Part shown: positions 11,901 to 23,535 of the stretch, piece by piece | Layout: each line of letters begins with the position of its first letter | Numbering within the stretch: position 1 is the stretch's first letter | Assembly: GCA_001642005.1 (NCBI GenBank) | Contig: LWCA01000034.1 | Location: forward strand, 1-64,000 | Origin: Intoshia linei | Taxonomy: Eukaryota > Orthonectida > Rhopaluridae | Direction of reading: 5' to 3' | DNA length: 64,000 nucleotides | Translations under genes and position numbers: made by a program | The notes under the pieces: generated by a model | The model's input: only the letters and a program-made list of their open reading frames with translations | The model's database searches: none | What the model was told of the DNA's origin: nothing

Positions 11901-14279
11901 AATGGATTTAAACTCTCTCAATGTAAAATTAAATTTTGTGCGACCGTAGTATCAATGAGTAAAGTAGCTTTGCGGGTGAATTAATGGAAAGGTTGTGCAC
12001 CCTAACCTAGATCAACCATTTTCAACGGTATCCATGTGGACCCCAGCTGTACACAGCGGTTTTTTGAGTCCACGAAAAATTTTACAGTTATATTATTGAA
12101 AGAAATAAAAAAGTGAAAATTGATATTTCAACAGTCATTTAAGTTTTTGTGTGTTTCGAAAAAATCATTTAAAAATCACATAATGAAAAAGGTGGATAAA
12201 TTTCAATTGTTAATATTACAAAGTTAACAAAGTTTAAAAGGAATGTTAGTCTTGAACGCTTTAAAATTTAAATGTGTAACTTTTAATTTTTTTTAGTAAT
12301 TGTGAATAGTTGTACTGATATAAATTCAAATACTGTTTGCAAATTAAATGATTGCAACTGGAAAGAAGACTTTTGCGATATAGGTTACTTTTAAATAATT
12401 TACCCCAATCATAAATTTAATTATCAAAACATTGCAAGAATAATTAATTAGGGTGTTATTAACTGTTTCAGATTAAAAAAAAATTATTTAAAATTTTAGT
12501 TGAAGCCACCTGTCCAACAGATTTTGAATTAAATAAATGTAAAAGTCAAACTAAACAATCGGATTGCGAAGATAAAAAATGCAGCTGGCATACAACCCAA
12601 TGCAGAGGTTTTGATAATTTTCAAATTAAAAATTGAATCCATTTAAACAATTCAGATAATAGCCTTGAAATCAAATGTAGTTTATGTGATTATGATAAAT
12701 GTTTGAATTTAAAAGGTTGCATGTGGAACGATGATGTTTGTGGTAATAAATATAATATTTATATATTGTATTTTTGTATTTCACAGTAAATTTGACAAAA
12801 TGTAAAGAAGCCAAGAATAAACATTCCTGTCAAGTAAATGGTTGTTGGTGGAATAAACCTGTTTGCGTTATTAGTGGTTATTAAACGTAAATACACGTGT
12901 ATATAATTATATTAGAAGATGAAGTAGATGCCAAAATATGTTCCCTTATAGTGAATACACATGACTGTGAACAACAAAAATGTAAATGGAATGAAGATTT
13001 CTGTCGAGGTTAAAATGTTAATAATATAAAAAATTTGAGTGACTGTACATTGTACTAAGTACAAACAGCATTTAGCTCTGCCGAGGACACATTTTTATTC
13101 TACCAAAAAAATAAATTCACGTTGAAAATCTAACTTAAAAATTCTACTATTCACTATTATCCATAAACAAGTGGTTCCCAAACTTGTTTCAGGTGGAACC
13201 ATCATATGACATTACTTTTTACTTTAAAGTGAATTATTCCATTTTAATTTTTTGTTTGTTAACATTTGCGTTAAGAATTTTAAAAACAATTGTTATCTTA
13301 TTTTTTTAATTTATTAGACAGAATGTGTGTATAATATTAAAAATAAAGTAAAAACAGTCCAATCCTAAAAATTGTCATAAATAGCATAAATTCCAAAAAA
13401 ATAAAATTAGTCCAATACTAAAAATTGTCATAAAGGTGTGAGTTTTGGAAATTGAAATTTATATTATTATATGTAAAATTTGTCATAAATAGTATAAAAT
13501 CCAGGAAAAATAAAATTATAAAAACATATTTTGTAATTTTCAATGTGATGATATATATTCAGTACCAATTTAATAAATACTTAAAAATACCCAATATATA
13601 TCATAATTAACCGAATCTTCATTTTATAAATTATTTTACTGTGTAAACTTAACAGCATGGTTAAAATTTTTCTACCACGGGCTAGTAATTTCACGTATCA
13701 CTTACTAAGTCAGTGACATATCGGTCAGTGATTTTTATATCAGCCTCAAGGACAATCCAGACGATTTATAAAATATTTTAAATTGTATTAAAAATTTTTA
13801 TATTTTTTAAAACAAAAAGGAGTTCTCATTCTAGCGTGGTCAACACATGATCCTTATAGATTCGGCTAAAAATGAACAATTAAATTCATAATTAGTAATG
13901 GTACAATTAATAGGGTCAAAAATCTATTTATATGAATAAAGAAAAATAATAATAATCCATCGTGTTCAACCCTTTATTAAAAGTGTACCTATTAAATTTG
14001 CTAGGATTTTATTTATAAATATTTGATAAAATGTAATTTAAATATTTAAATAGATACAACTAAATGTGATGGCATTGACTGTAAAAACTGCGATAGTACC
14101 CAAGGTTGTTGTTGGCAAAAACATGAATGTGTCGGTAAGTTAATTATATACAATCATTATACACATTTTCTAAAATTAATTTTATGATAGAAAAAGATAC
14201 CTGCGATACTGACAGTTTTGCAAATAAATATACATATTGTGGAGTTTTCATATTATATTCAATACTCATAGTATACTAA
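2909..14279 (+). CDS. Modular Cys/Trp-repeat (PSI-like) protein, one module per exon
   Basis: Spliced gene; the exons I can support are 3003-3089, 4425-4493, 9311-9418, 11260-11352, 12297-12383, 12500-12607, 12656-12742, 12787-12876, 12916-13008, 14054-14134 and 14191-14279. Every internal exon starts with two bases of a split codon and ends with one (symmetric phase 1). Each encodes one module of the pattern C-x(3-9)-C-x(3-4)-C-x-W-x(4-5)-C, for example CDNQDECDVRKGCFW and CKEAKNKHSCQVNGCWW. The spacing recalls PSI-type cysteine modules, but the modules are shorter. The last exon ends in CGVFILYSILIVY and a stop, a hydrophobic tail fitting a membrane or lipid anchor. A 12-nt microexon at 2909-2920 would keep phase but is unproven. 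No signal-peptide exon was found. Cell-surface or secreted location is inferred. Confidence 0.7.
6682..6886. mobile_element. piggyBac-type MITE (TTAA flanked), copy 1
   Basis: The element is bounded by TTAA on both sides. Its ends are inverted: AACCTTTCACTGTCTG on the left and CAGATAGTAAAAGGGTT on the right. The body, including TTAAAACATAAATTCCAGAC, matches the copy at 50294-50517. The TTAA target and CCCTTT-type ends fit piggyBac-like non-autonomous elements. There is no coding capacity. Confidence 0.7.
7765..8700 (-). mobile_element. Element A copy (unclassified interspersed repeat)
   Basis: About 0.94 kb in reverse orientation relative to the copies at 13044-13610 and 17843-19150. Shared landmarks are the end near TTTGTACGTAGTAC, the GCCCTCGGCAGAGCTAGG stretch, AATGCGTAGATTTCTC-like sequence, and GTGACGACTTC. 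I found no protein coding in any copy. The copies differ by many substitutions and by internal local duplications (here two copies of a ~60-bp segment at 8045-8165), so the family is old. Confidence 0.6.
9428..9455. repeat. (TA)n microsatellite
   Basis: A run of alternating T and A lies just after the exon ending at 9418 of the Cys-module gene, inside the following intron. Confidence 0.7.
11060..11136 (-). repeat. TTAA-type MITE family 2 end
   Basis: Read on the minus strand it begins TTAACCCTTACGAGACAAT, matching 57899 onward, followed by the same internal sequence as at 2030 and 57930. Only one end is present. Confidence 0.5.
11781..12004. mobile_element. hAT-type MITE in a Cys-module-gene intron
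   Basis: A 224-bp element with inverted ends (AGGGGTGCACAACCT on the left; AGGTTGTGCACCCTA on the right) and 8-bp flanks ATTTAGAT and ACCTAGAT that agree at 6 of 8 positions. Its interior matches a partial copy at 40219-40390. The 8-bp duplication and the ends fit hAT. Confidence 0.65.
13044..13610 (+). mobile_element. Element A copy, partial
   Basis: This begins at TGTACTAAGTACAAACAGCA and follows element A through the tandem CCTAAAAATTGTCATAAAT stretch, then ends. It lies in the intron between the exons ending at 13008 and starting at 14054 of the Cys-module gene. Confidence 0.6.
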
Positions 14280-14370
14280 TGCTTTCTCGTTAAATTATTA
14301 TTTATTAAATAAATATTCATCACATTATATATTTATATTTATAAAATTTTAATTTATGAATAATATATAT

Positions 14371-17300
14371 TTAAAAATAATTATCATCGTCTTCAGGATT
14401 ATATCGCGGTTTAGAAGATTTGGCTCGGTTTATTCTACCAGATTTTGCGTTTCTAGGAATTTCAGTTTCATATTCAGAGTCTGAATTTTTATCGTAGTCT
14501 ACAGAGATATTTGAATTCTATAATTTTATTTAATTTTATTTTTAATTTTAATTACGTCACTATCCAAGTTGAATTCGATATCATTATTTTCATTTGAATA
14601 CTCTAAAAATAAATTAATATATATTTATTAGTGTTGCGATTCGTAATTTTTTTTGGAGTGCTCTGAAATTTTTTATAACAAAATCTGATATTATTACCTC
14701 CAATGGAGGTATAAAATTTCGATGAAAGAATAATGGAATCAAAAAATTGATATTAAAGTAAAACGGTTGGAACCATAACCCTTTTGCAAGCCGAAATTTA
14801 CATATACATTGTACGTTATTGTATGTAAGGATTTTAATTTATAATTATCAATTAAAATCTATCAAACTATAAAAATTATAAATATCTACTACATGTTAAT
14901 TTTTAGCCTCTCTAATACCCTAAATTGAGAATGGTGCAGCATATCGTGATGTACCGTATTATCTAAATACATTACTTGATTCACTCGATGAAGCATCAGA
15001 AGAAATTGAGGCAAGATTTTCATTACTTGATAATCTAGATATGCGGTTTTGTATTTCCTAAAGTTTAATATATAATTTTTTAATGTATATAATTTAATTT
15101 AAAATTTAATTGCATCAATTTAAAAAAAATTATTTTTTTAATAATTTTCAAAGTAGATTTTTTGGAAAAAACGTTTAAAAAAAAAAGATTTACTGAAACA
15201 TAGAACTAAATGTAGTAATAATGTATAATATTAATGTACCTTTTGGAATTCAATATTTTTCTTAGTATATTCTTGAATCAATACTTCATATTGGTGTTTA
15301 TTACGAAAAACATCCATATATCTCTCATATAAAACTTTTAATTCTTCTTCATATGTTTCAAATTCGTCCATGTAAGCAGGTCTAAAAATGATACAAATTT
15401 AAAATTAATATGCATTAAATTAAAAATCTTAAAATTTAAATTGTAATTTTAATTGTTTTAACTTAAATTCAATTTTCTTAAAACACTATAAATAAATCCA
15501 TTTAAGTATGGATTGAACGATTCAATTTGACACCAGCAAAAGATGATGAAATTATCAGATGGTATATTATAATATTGATATCCTTTACTTAAATTTTACA
15601 TAAAATGGAATGTTCATTTTGTCTGTTTGTTATTGAATATTAAAAAAATTAAGAGTCGTAAATTTAAAAAACCCATTTAAAATTTCCCATAAATTTTTCC
15701 CATACGCATAGGGCGTGTGTATGTCTATTTTTCTGTTAAAGAATTTGAGTACTTCATGGTATAAAACCCAATTTGCCCTTTTAAATTTGCCAATTAAAAA
15801 TAAAATGAAATTAAAATAGTCTAATTAATTAGAATAGAATAATTACTACACAAAGTAAAAGAATCTAATATTTCTAAAATATTAAAGTCAAATTGAGATT
15901 ATCAATCATAGTTTGATTTGAAGAAATTTGTATCGCTTGTTTAAACTTTATTATATGAGCACACTTTTTACATTTTTAATATGAAAAATTTATATAAAAT
16001 TTAAGTGTGCGATTTAAAATGAACACCCTGTAGATGCTGTTTGCACATAATACATAACAGTCAACCCAGTATTTTATATAAAGCATATAAAATTTTAAAT
16101 TACCTCACATTTTGCAAGGTTTCAAGTCTTTTAGAATTCCTAGTTAATTCAGCCGTTTTTTTATTTATTTTTGATTCAATATTTTTACTGTCACCTTTGA
16201 CTTTTTGTGTATCTTTTTCAATATTCTCAATAGATTTCTAAATGTTTAAATCAAAATTGTTTAAATTCTCGAGCCGTATTAATTAATTTTAAACAGATTG
16301 TAATGTTATTAAAACTAGTTAAAATGATGATATTGTCTAATTTTTTATCATTTTCACTCTATTAATCACTATTTACTTCATACATAATAGTAGTATATAT
16401 TTTTTTGGATTATAATCGAATTATTATTATATATTGAAGTTTAAATTATAAAATACGTAATTTAAAAATTTCTAATGTAATTATTGAAATTCCTGAGTCA
16501 AGACTGTTAACTAATACCTTTAAATGTATATAAAAAAGGTATGATTCCGAGAAAACATTTCTGAGGTAAACACCATAAAATTTTTCTATTTTGTAATATT
16601 GGTTGGTTGTGCAGCATTTCATTCTTAACTGGGGTTTGAAAAACCAATTCTATCTTTTAAATGTATGCATATATTTCGTTTTAACTGCTTTATAATAATC
16701 TATTCATTTCCATGTTTAATTAATTATATGTGACTATAATAGACTGGTTATAGTCAGTATTTATTTTTAAAATTCTAATGCAATAATTTTTCTACAAAAC
16801 CGTAGACCGAATTCATATTTGTATACTAATTTTGAATTAGTTAATATGTATACATACCTACATACATACATACATACCTGATACAGGTTGTCAAAGAGCA
16901 TAGAAAAAAACACCCAAAAGCTAAAAAATCAGATTATGTAAAAAAATAAATATTACCCTTACCGGGGCAGGGGAAATTTTTATAATTTTGAAAAAAATTT
17001 TTTGTGGTATGCTCCTACTTATACAAAATGGGGATGGTATGCAAAAATAGTTTTTGAAATTCAAAAAAAAAACTCAAAAATGAATCACCCTAATATGTAT
17101 ATTCCAACAGTACAAATTGTTTCAGATCTCAAAATACAGTATTTAAGCCAGTGTTCGTCAAATTCTTTTATTAGTCCACTTCTACAGGACTAAAAAAATG
17201 TCAAAAAATTCAAAAATAATTAATTAATTTCAGTTGTAAAAACAAATTTTAAATATTTTGTAGTACAATTCACATTTGATTTTAATTTAATTGTAATTTA

Positions 17301-20300
17301 TGCCTTTAATTTAAAGGTTTTATCTGCTTTTTCTAATTTTAAATTCTCTATCTCGCCAACCTTATCTAAATTTAATCTAATCTAAGAATGACAAGTTATA
17401 GAAAAAATACTGTAGATACAGTATAAATATATTAATGAGACAGTTACTTTTTTATCACAACTATTTTCTAACAAAAAATTTTAAAAATAATATTCAAAAT
17501 ATCTCCCGCCACCAACTTTAACGAACTTCGATTTAAGCCTTATTTTAAATTAACTTTTATATTTTAAATTTAAATTAAATTTTAATCGAAATAAATACAA
17601 ATTAATTTATTTATACAGTTTGTATCTCAAAAATAAATTAAAATTTTAATTTAAATATACAAAATTTGTGTATTTATGATATTTATAATTTATTTTTTAT
17701 TATTAGATAATAAATTTACATTTTAATTTAAATTAATTACAATTTCTAGCTAATTAAAATTTTTAAAAATATTCTTAACATAGATACAATTAAAGCAGGT
17801 CAATATTAAATTAAAAAAATATAATAATACTAGGTTGACTCTTATGTACTACGTACAAACAGGACCTAGCTCTACCGAGGGCACATTTTTATTACACTTA
17901 AAAAATAAATTCACGTTGCAAATCTAATTTAAAAATTCTATTGTTCACTACTATCAATTCTTTAAAGGAATGGTCTCAAATTTGTGTCAGATGGAATCAT
18001 CATATCACATTACTTTTTACTTTAAAGTGAATTATTCCATCTTAATTTTTTGTTTGTTAACTTGTTTTTGTTATTGATTTGTTAACATTTGCGTAAAGAA
18101 TTTGGAAAAAAACAGATTGTTATCCCATTTTTTTAATTTATTAGACAGAATGTGTGTATAATATTAAAAATAAAGTAAAAACAGTCCAATCCTAAAAATT
18201 GTCATAAATAGCATAAATTCCAAAAAAATAAAATTATTCCAATCCTAAAAATTGTCATAAATAACATAAATTCCAGAAAAAATAAAATTATAAATCCTAA
18301 AAATTGTCATAAATAGCATAAATTCCAGAAAAAATAAAATTATAAACTATTTTGTTATTTTGAGTGTGGTGATATATATTCAGTACCAATTTAATAAATA
18401 CTTGAAAATACCAATTGTGTATCAATAATTCTTCACTTAATAAACATATTTTCGTCGAATTTTACCAAATTTGCACAGGATTGTAATAAATATAAAAACG
18501 ATATTAACATAATTTTTTTAGTTTCGTTGTTTAGTTTCTATTTAAATTTATATTCAAAATACTTTGAAAATGAGAATTTGAAATTTAAAAATTGCCTAGC
18601 AATGAAAAAAATTACGAAGGAATGAATTGTATAGATTTTCACCCATATTTCTTTATTGGAAATGTGTAGACGTTCACTGCACATTTTTTTTGAAATTGTA
18701 GCATCAATATTTAAATTTTCCATTTTTATTTTAATTGAAATATTTAAAAAATATTGGTTGATAATATATTAAAAATTATTTTTCACCGGGAATGCGTAGA
18801 TTTCTCGGGTTGAACTTTTGTATTTATATCAACTGGAATAAGCTCTACAGAAAAATCTATTTTTTTAAATTTTCGAACCGTTAATTATTTCACATTTTTT
18901 GTTTTAATAAAATATTTCGGAAAAAAAATAGACCTTTAATTATTTCACATTTTTTGTTTTAATAAAATATTTCGGAAAAAAAATATATGAAAATTAAATG
19001 CTTTGTTTGACTATGAAGTCGTCACTTAATTAGATTGAAATTTTCGGTGTGTGTTAACAGGATACAACTGTATATATTTTTTTAAATTCTTCAACTCGTT
19101 TGATTTTCAAAAAGAGGGACAATTGGGGTTTTGAACCCGTAAGATGTGAATTTGGGAGGTTAAAATGTATCTTATTATACGTCCCGGAAAAAACTGTGAT
19201 TGAAATGTGGACTTTATAAAATACTAAGACTGGTAGTTATTTCAATAAAGTGGAACACACACACAAACAAAAATCGCGTAGCATATTATATAAGTTAAGA
19301 TTGCATCCAAATCAATTTTAGAAATTAGTGTAAAAGTGAGTGGAAATGTTAACAATTTTATTACAATCTGTGTAAAAGTAAGTAATATTGACTAAACATT
19401 ATTAACACTGTAAATTATAAAAATATAGCGTATAAATTTATTATTACTCGTTTAAAATTTAAAACTTTTTAATTTTATGATTAAAAATTACTTGAACCAA
19501 AACAATTGCATTTTTCAAAGATTTTTCAATATCTGTAATATTTATTTGCTTATTTAATGTAAATTCCCGAATCGACTAAAAGAGTACGTTTAATATATTA
19601 TATTGTAAATTATTTAATAATGTAAGCACATTTATGTTCACTGAACATTGTTCAGTCCTTACTTATATAACATAAAACGTTTAATATTACTCTTTGTTCA
19701 ATTTCTTTATTCAACATTTCGTAAATCAATGTACCTGTCTCAGTTATTACATCAGATAGTCTCCGCAATTCACGTAAATCTTCAATCTAATAATGAATTT
19801 TAGATTACTGTTGTAATAACAGTATTGTATAGGTCATATGTACCACGCTATGTGTATAAACTATTTACTAGACGTTACGACATATGTCTGTGATAGTGAA
19901 CCGGTTACCCGTAAGAAAAATCGAAAATACAAAATGAACCGCTACGATATTTTTAAGACTTGCAAGATAGTTTTCATTTTTTCAGCGGAATACATTTCTA
20001 TAATGTATATAATGTACTTTAATGCACTTGCCAAAAAATCAATTTCTAAAAATGCAGACATTACCGTGAGTGAATATTAACTTGTTTTTATCAGGTAACC
20101 ATTTTGGTACATTATGGGTCCCAATGCTTAAAAAATTTTATCATCACTGATAGTACTTCGTAAAATATAATGAATTGGATATGTGATTATAATATAACTT
20201 TAATACCTTTCTAGATATATCAAATGGTACAAATGCTTCGTTTTTATTTAAAATATCATCCACACTTTCTTTAGTAATACATTTTGTTGTTGCTTGATAC

Positions 20301-20957
20301 AAAACCTTTGCTAATTTCAATAATTCTCTTACAGCGTAGCCATCAGCCATATATAGGCGTTTTATGTTCACTTTTAGCTGAGCTCTCGATATCTAAGGAC
20401 ATAAAAATTGTACAATGTACATATTCCTTTTAAATCTATTGGTTAAATTACCATAAATGATTCAACTGATTTTATAAACAATATTCTGCCTTGTTCCGTA
20501 CTTATATTTTGGTGGAGTTCATAGGTTGGATCATATCTAATCCTGATTTATAATTCATCACAGTATAATACCATCAATGTTGAGTAAATTTACCTTTCGA
20601 TGAGCCATTTTAATGTCCTAACGACAAGTGGAAAGTTGGGTTGAGTAAAACTTTGATATGATATAATTTCAGGCATCCCCAATGTTCGCATGCATTCAAT
20701 AAAATCTAATTTTTTAAAAAAATATCAAGGGCAATAATAGCTATTATGATATTAATCTATTAATTTTATAACATGATTTCTATTAATAATCAAGTAAATG
20801 TGAAGATGAACAATTTTTCATAATTATGAATAAAAATGATACGGTAGGACCAGGTCCATTAGAAAACTTGTTCATTAATTGATAAGTTATATATTAAAAT
20901 TTAAGTTAAATGTTTATTATTAAATATCAAATTACTTCGTCGTTCTCGATAAGACAT
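14371..20957 (-). CDS. CLUAP1: Clusterin-associated protein 1 / IFT38
   Basis: Complete 378-residue spliced gene; exons on the minus strand are 20957-20936, 20705-20594, 20536-20452, 20392-20207, 19786-19691, 19575-19492, 16237-16104, 15381-15240, 15057-14976, 14602-14556 and 14517-14371. It starts MSYRERRNFIECMRTLGMPE and contains QPNFPLV, KWLIERYDP, STEQGRILFIKSV, KRLYMADGYAVRELLK, the coiled-coil segment NSKRLETLQNVRPAYMDEFE, and an acidic C terminus (RYNPEDDDNYF). These match the family in order and spacing; human CLUAP1 is slightly longer (about 410). CLUAP1 is a subunit of the IFT-B complex, which carries cargo inside cilia. The N-terminal ~130 residues correspond to its calponin-homology-like domain, followed by coiled coils. 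The acceptor at 20536 rather than 20542 is chosen because it restores ERYDP. The intron between exons 6 and 7 carries an element A copy. Confidence 0.95.
16238..19491 (-). other. 3.25-kb intron of CLUAP1 with repeat insertions
   Basis: This intron separates two coiled-coil exons of CLUAP1. It holds a full element A copy (17843-19150), a copy of a small repeat at 19180-19310 also found at 2215-2345, and a CATA-type tetranucleotide run near 16850-16880. No exon-like sequence was found. Confidence 0.6.
17843..19150 (+). mobile_element. Element A copy, longest
   Basis: About 1.3 kb. It starts near TGTACTACGTACAAACAGGA and contains three tandem units built on CCTAAAAATTGTCATAAAT (18190-18345) and a duplicated unit around ATTTCACATTTTTTGTTTTA (18885-18980). 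It ends near 19150, next to the 2.2/19.2 kb small repeat. The ORF at 18538-18723 inside it shows no conserved protein. The superfamily is not assigned. Confidence 0.6.
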
Positions 20958-21193
20958 TTTAGATTTCAAATTTATCAATTTGTTTATTTTATACTTGGTT
21001 ATGAATCTGACATTTTCTTATTTCATAATTTTTTAAATTTTACGTATCCAATATGATATCAACATAAATTTTATATTTGGATACATTAGTTATGTATTAT
21101 TTTAAAAATCTAATAGCTACATTCACACTCACTTATTCAATTTTTTCTTTTAAAACGGGTGTCTACTTAAATCCAACCATTTTTATTAAAATT

Positions 21194-21614
21194 CCAGTTT
21201 TACCTACCCTAAAAGGAAAATTCTACTTTTACCAACCTTTAAAGGAAAAATCTGGTTTTACCAACTCTAAAAGGAAAAATTCCAGTTTTATTAACCCTAA
21301 AATGAAAATTCTAGTTTTACCAACCTTTAAGGGAAAAATCCAGTTTTACCAATCCTAAAAGGAAAAATTCCCGTTTTACTAACCCTAAAAAGAAAATTCT
21401 AGTTTTACCAACTTTTAATGGGGAAAATCCAGTTTTACCAATCCTAAAAGGAAAAAATCCAGTTTTACGAACCCTAAAAGGAAAGATCTAGTTTTACCAA
21501 CCTTAAAGGGAAAATCCAGTTTTACCAATCCTAAAAGCAAAAATTCCTGTTTTACTAACCCTAAAAGGAAAATTCTAGTTTTACCAACCTATAAGGAAAA
21601 AATGCAGTTTTACA
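21194..21614. repeat. 28-30 bp satellite with trimeric higher-order order
   Basis: There are about fourteen tandem monomers of 28-30 bp with consensus near CCAGTTTTACCAACCCTAAA followed by AGGAAAAAT. From about 21300 to 21600 the variants recur in threes: a CTAG...TTTAAGGG type, a CCAG...AATCCTAAAAG type, and a CCCG/CCTG...ACTAACCCT type. This gives a higher-order period of about 88 bp. The ORF across the start of the array is a by-product of a period divisible by three. Confidence 0.85.
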
Positions 21615-22133
21615 GAATTGCAGTTTATCCCATAAAATTTATATTTATTTATATATAATTTATTTTTATATTAACCATTCCTGAAAAAATGGTGAACTAT
21701 TTGCTACAAAAGCAATTATATATAATAATTTATAAAAAAGAAGAACCCTCAAACATTAATTATATGATTAGGAAGTAATTAAATTTATAATTTCATATTT
21801 TTCCTTATTTGATTCTATTTTTTTAATAGTGAACATAAGAAATTTTTGAAATTTTAGTGTTCCTTATATTTGAGTCTCACTACTTCATAACTATTAAATT
21901 TTACTTTAAATTTTTTCATCAAAAAATATTTAAAATTTTATTTTTCTATTTTATATTCGAAATTAAACGTATTTTTGAATATTTTTTTAAAATTTAATTA
22001 ATATAATATCTAAATAACAATTAAATTAACATACACTTAATTACAATCTATTATAGTATATGCACTTAATTATAAAAAAAACGTAATAATAATATAATAA
22101 TAAATTGTCACTTAGAACTTAGTTGAAATTTTT

Positions 22134-22360
22134 CATCTCATTTTGGATGTAATTATTCTTACATTGATTTTAATTGTAATCACTATGTCGTTAATTATTC
22201 TTCGATTGAAACTAGCTATTTGTACATTGATTCTGACTATTCTTACTTTGAATTTAAATATAATAATTTCAAAATGAATTTATATTTTTATTTTGAAACT
22301 ATATTATGGTTAAATGAACCTGCGAATAACAATGATATTTTTAACAATTTAAACTCAGGA
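22134..22360 (+). repeat. Degenerate repeat shared with 40731-40955
   Basis: Starting near CTCATTTTGGATGTAATTAT, this segment closely matches 40731-40955 in the same orientation. Both copies consist largely of loosely repeated ~20-bp units such as TGTAATTATTATCACATTGA, which also appear at 41090-41215. Here the segment is interrupted at its end by the hAT element that starts at 22369. Confidence 0.6.
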
Positions 22361-22368
22361 CTTCCATC

Positions 22369-23203
22369 TAGTGATTGTGCCGGGAAAAAAACCGGGACAA
22401 AATTTCCGGCATATTTAATAATTTCCGGAAATTAAATTTCTCGGAATTTTTACGATTATCCGGGATTTCCCGAAAAAAATTGAAACATTTGATTTATGTT
22501 TGTTATTACTATGATTATATTATAATATTTAAAATTTACCATTTCAAAAATCCCACCACTAATAAAATTTAATCAAAAATTCATTCAATCATTTCAAGCC
22601 CTCATGGAAAAATTGACTTACACCGATATTCTTTTCAAAAATCCTATTTTACAAAATCTTATGAAAAAAATTCATTTCATCTTACCACAAATAAAAAATC
22701 TAATTTTCCAGCCCTTAATGGAAAAATATCCTTATTCTAATACTTTTTTTAAAAGCCTCTTATTCCAACCACAAATTACTAACGCTTAAGGGAATTATCC
22801 TCCTTATCCAATATCATTTTAAAAAATATTATGAGTTGCTACGAACTGTAACGCTATCATCAAGATTGTTAAAATTAAAGGAAGCCTTTATGACCGTTCA
22901 ACCCACGTCAACACAAAATGAAAGAAATTTCTCTACTGCTTCTAATTTCATTACAAAACGTAGAACGCGTTTAAATGACGAATCTATCAATATTATGTGT
23001 GTTTTGAAACACTTTTTCAACAATCTAAAATAAATACATATTTTCTAATTAAATTTCTTTTTGTTTCGACAATTAATTAAGGTCTAAAATTTTTAATGCT
23101 TCTATATTATATATAAATCAAAATTTTTTATTTTTCCAGTGAAATTTAATTTTTAATTTCCCGGTTCTCGCTTTTGTCATTTCCCAGGAAATCACCATCA
23201 CTA
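22369..23203 (+). mobile_element. hAT element remnant with transposase C-terminus
   Basis: 835 bp. The left end is TAGTGATTGTGCCGGG and the right end is GAAATCACCATCACTA, an imperfect inverted repeat. The 8-bp flanks CTTCCATC and CTTCAGCC agree at 5 of 8 positions, so the insertion is old. It encodes a fragment of the hAT dimerisation region (22836-23033). A shorter sibling with the same ends is at 45364-46022. Most of the transposase has been deleted. Confidence 0.75.
22836..23033 (+). pseudogene. hAT transposase C-terminal dimerisation fragment
   Basis: The reading frame gives VQPTSTQNERNFSTASNFIT, KRRTRLNDESINIMCVLK and HFFNNLK followed by a stop. The S/T-x-x-x-E-R-x-F-S-x-A pattern followed by R-x-R-L and a terminal N-I-M region is typical of the C-terminal dimerisation domain of hAT transposases. 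The DDE core is absent, so the protein is not functional. The same segment with changes lies in the 45.4 kb copy (about 45760-45850). Confidence 0.75.
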
Positions 23204-23434
23204 CTTCAGCCTAAAATTAAAAGTAACAATTGAGGCAATATCCATGAAAAGTAAACTAATTTTTCAAACTTAAGACTTAAAACTGAGTGACAAATTAAAC
23301 GAAATTTAAATATTTTTAAAATAAAGTTGGCTTGAATAATTAAGAAAAATAAATAATAAATGAGTCGCGAAATTTACAAGTATACCTTTAAATTTTAATA
23401 AATAATAAAAATTAATGTTATTATACAATTTAGG

Positions 23435-23535
23435 GAAATTTTGTGCCTGTCAGATGTAATGAACTGTAAGATGAATGAAATGAATTTCACCTGTGATGAT
23501 TTGACTCAACCGAATATGGCCCACCTTCGCAAAAA
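23435..23535 (+). other. Candidate orphan exon resembling an SMG5 exon
   Basis: Between a good acceptor (TATACAATTTAG) and a possible donor (AAAAA/GTATTT) there is an open stretch reading EILCLSDVMNCKMNEMNFT then CDDLTQPNMAHLRKK. The end resembles AILTQPDMINVAHLNKK in the SMG5 exon at 29195-29245, including the bases around the donor. Its phase does not join to the next SMG5 exon at 23997. It may be a decayed duplicate or an unrelated chance frame. Confidence 0.3.

Noticed and set aside
14935-15060. Plus-strand open stretch (NGAAYRDVPYYLNTLLDSLD and onward) as an exon
   Set aside because: It is the antisense of CLUAP1 exon 9, whose phase and position in the protein fit on the minus strand.
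21077-21358. 93-residue frame as a repeat protein
   Set aside because: It is a reading through the 28-30 bp satellite and ends where monomer lengths shift phase.
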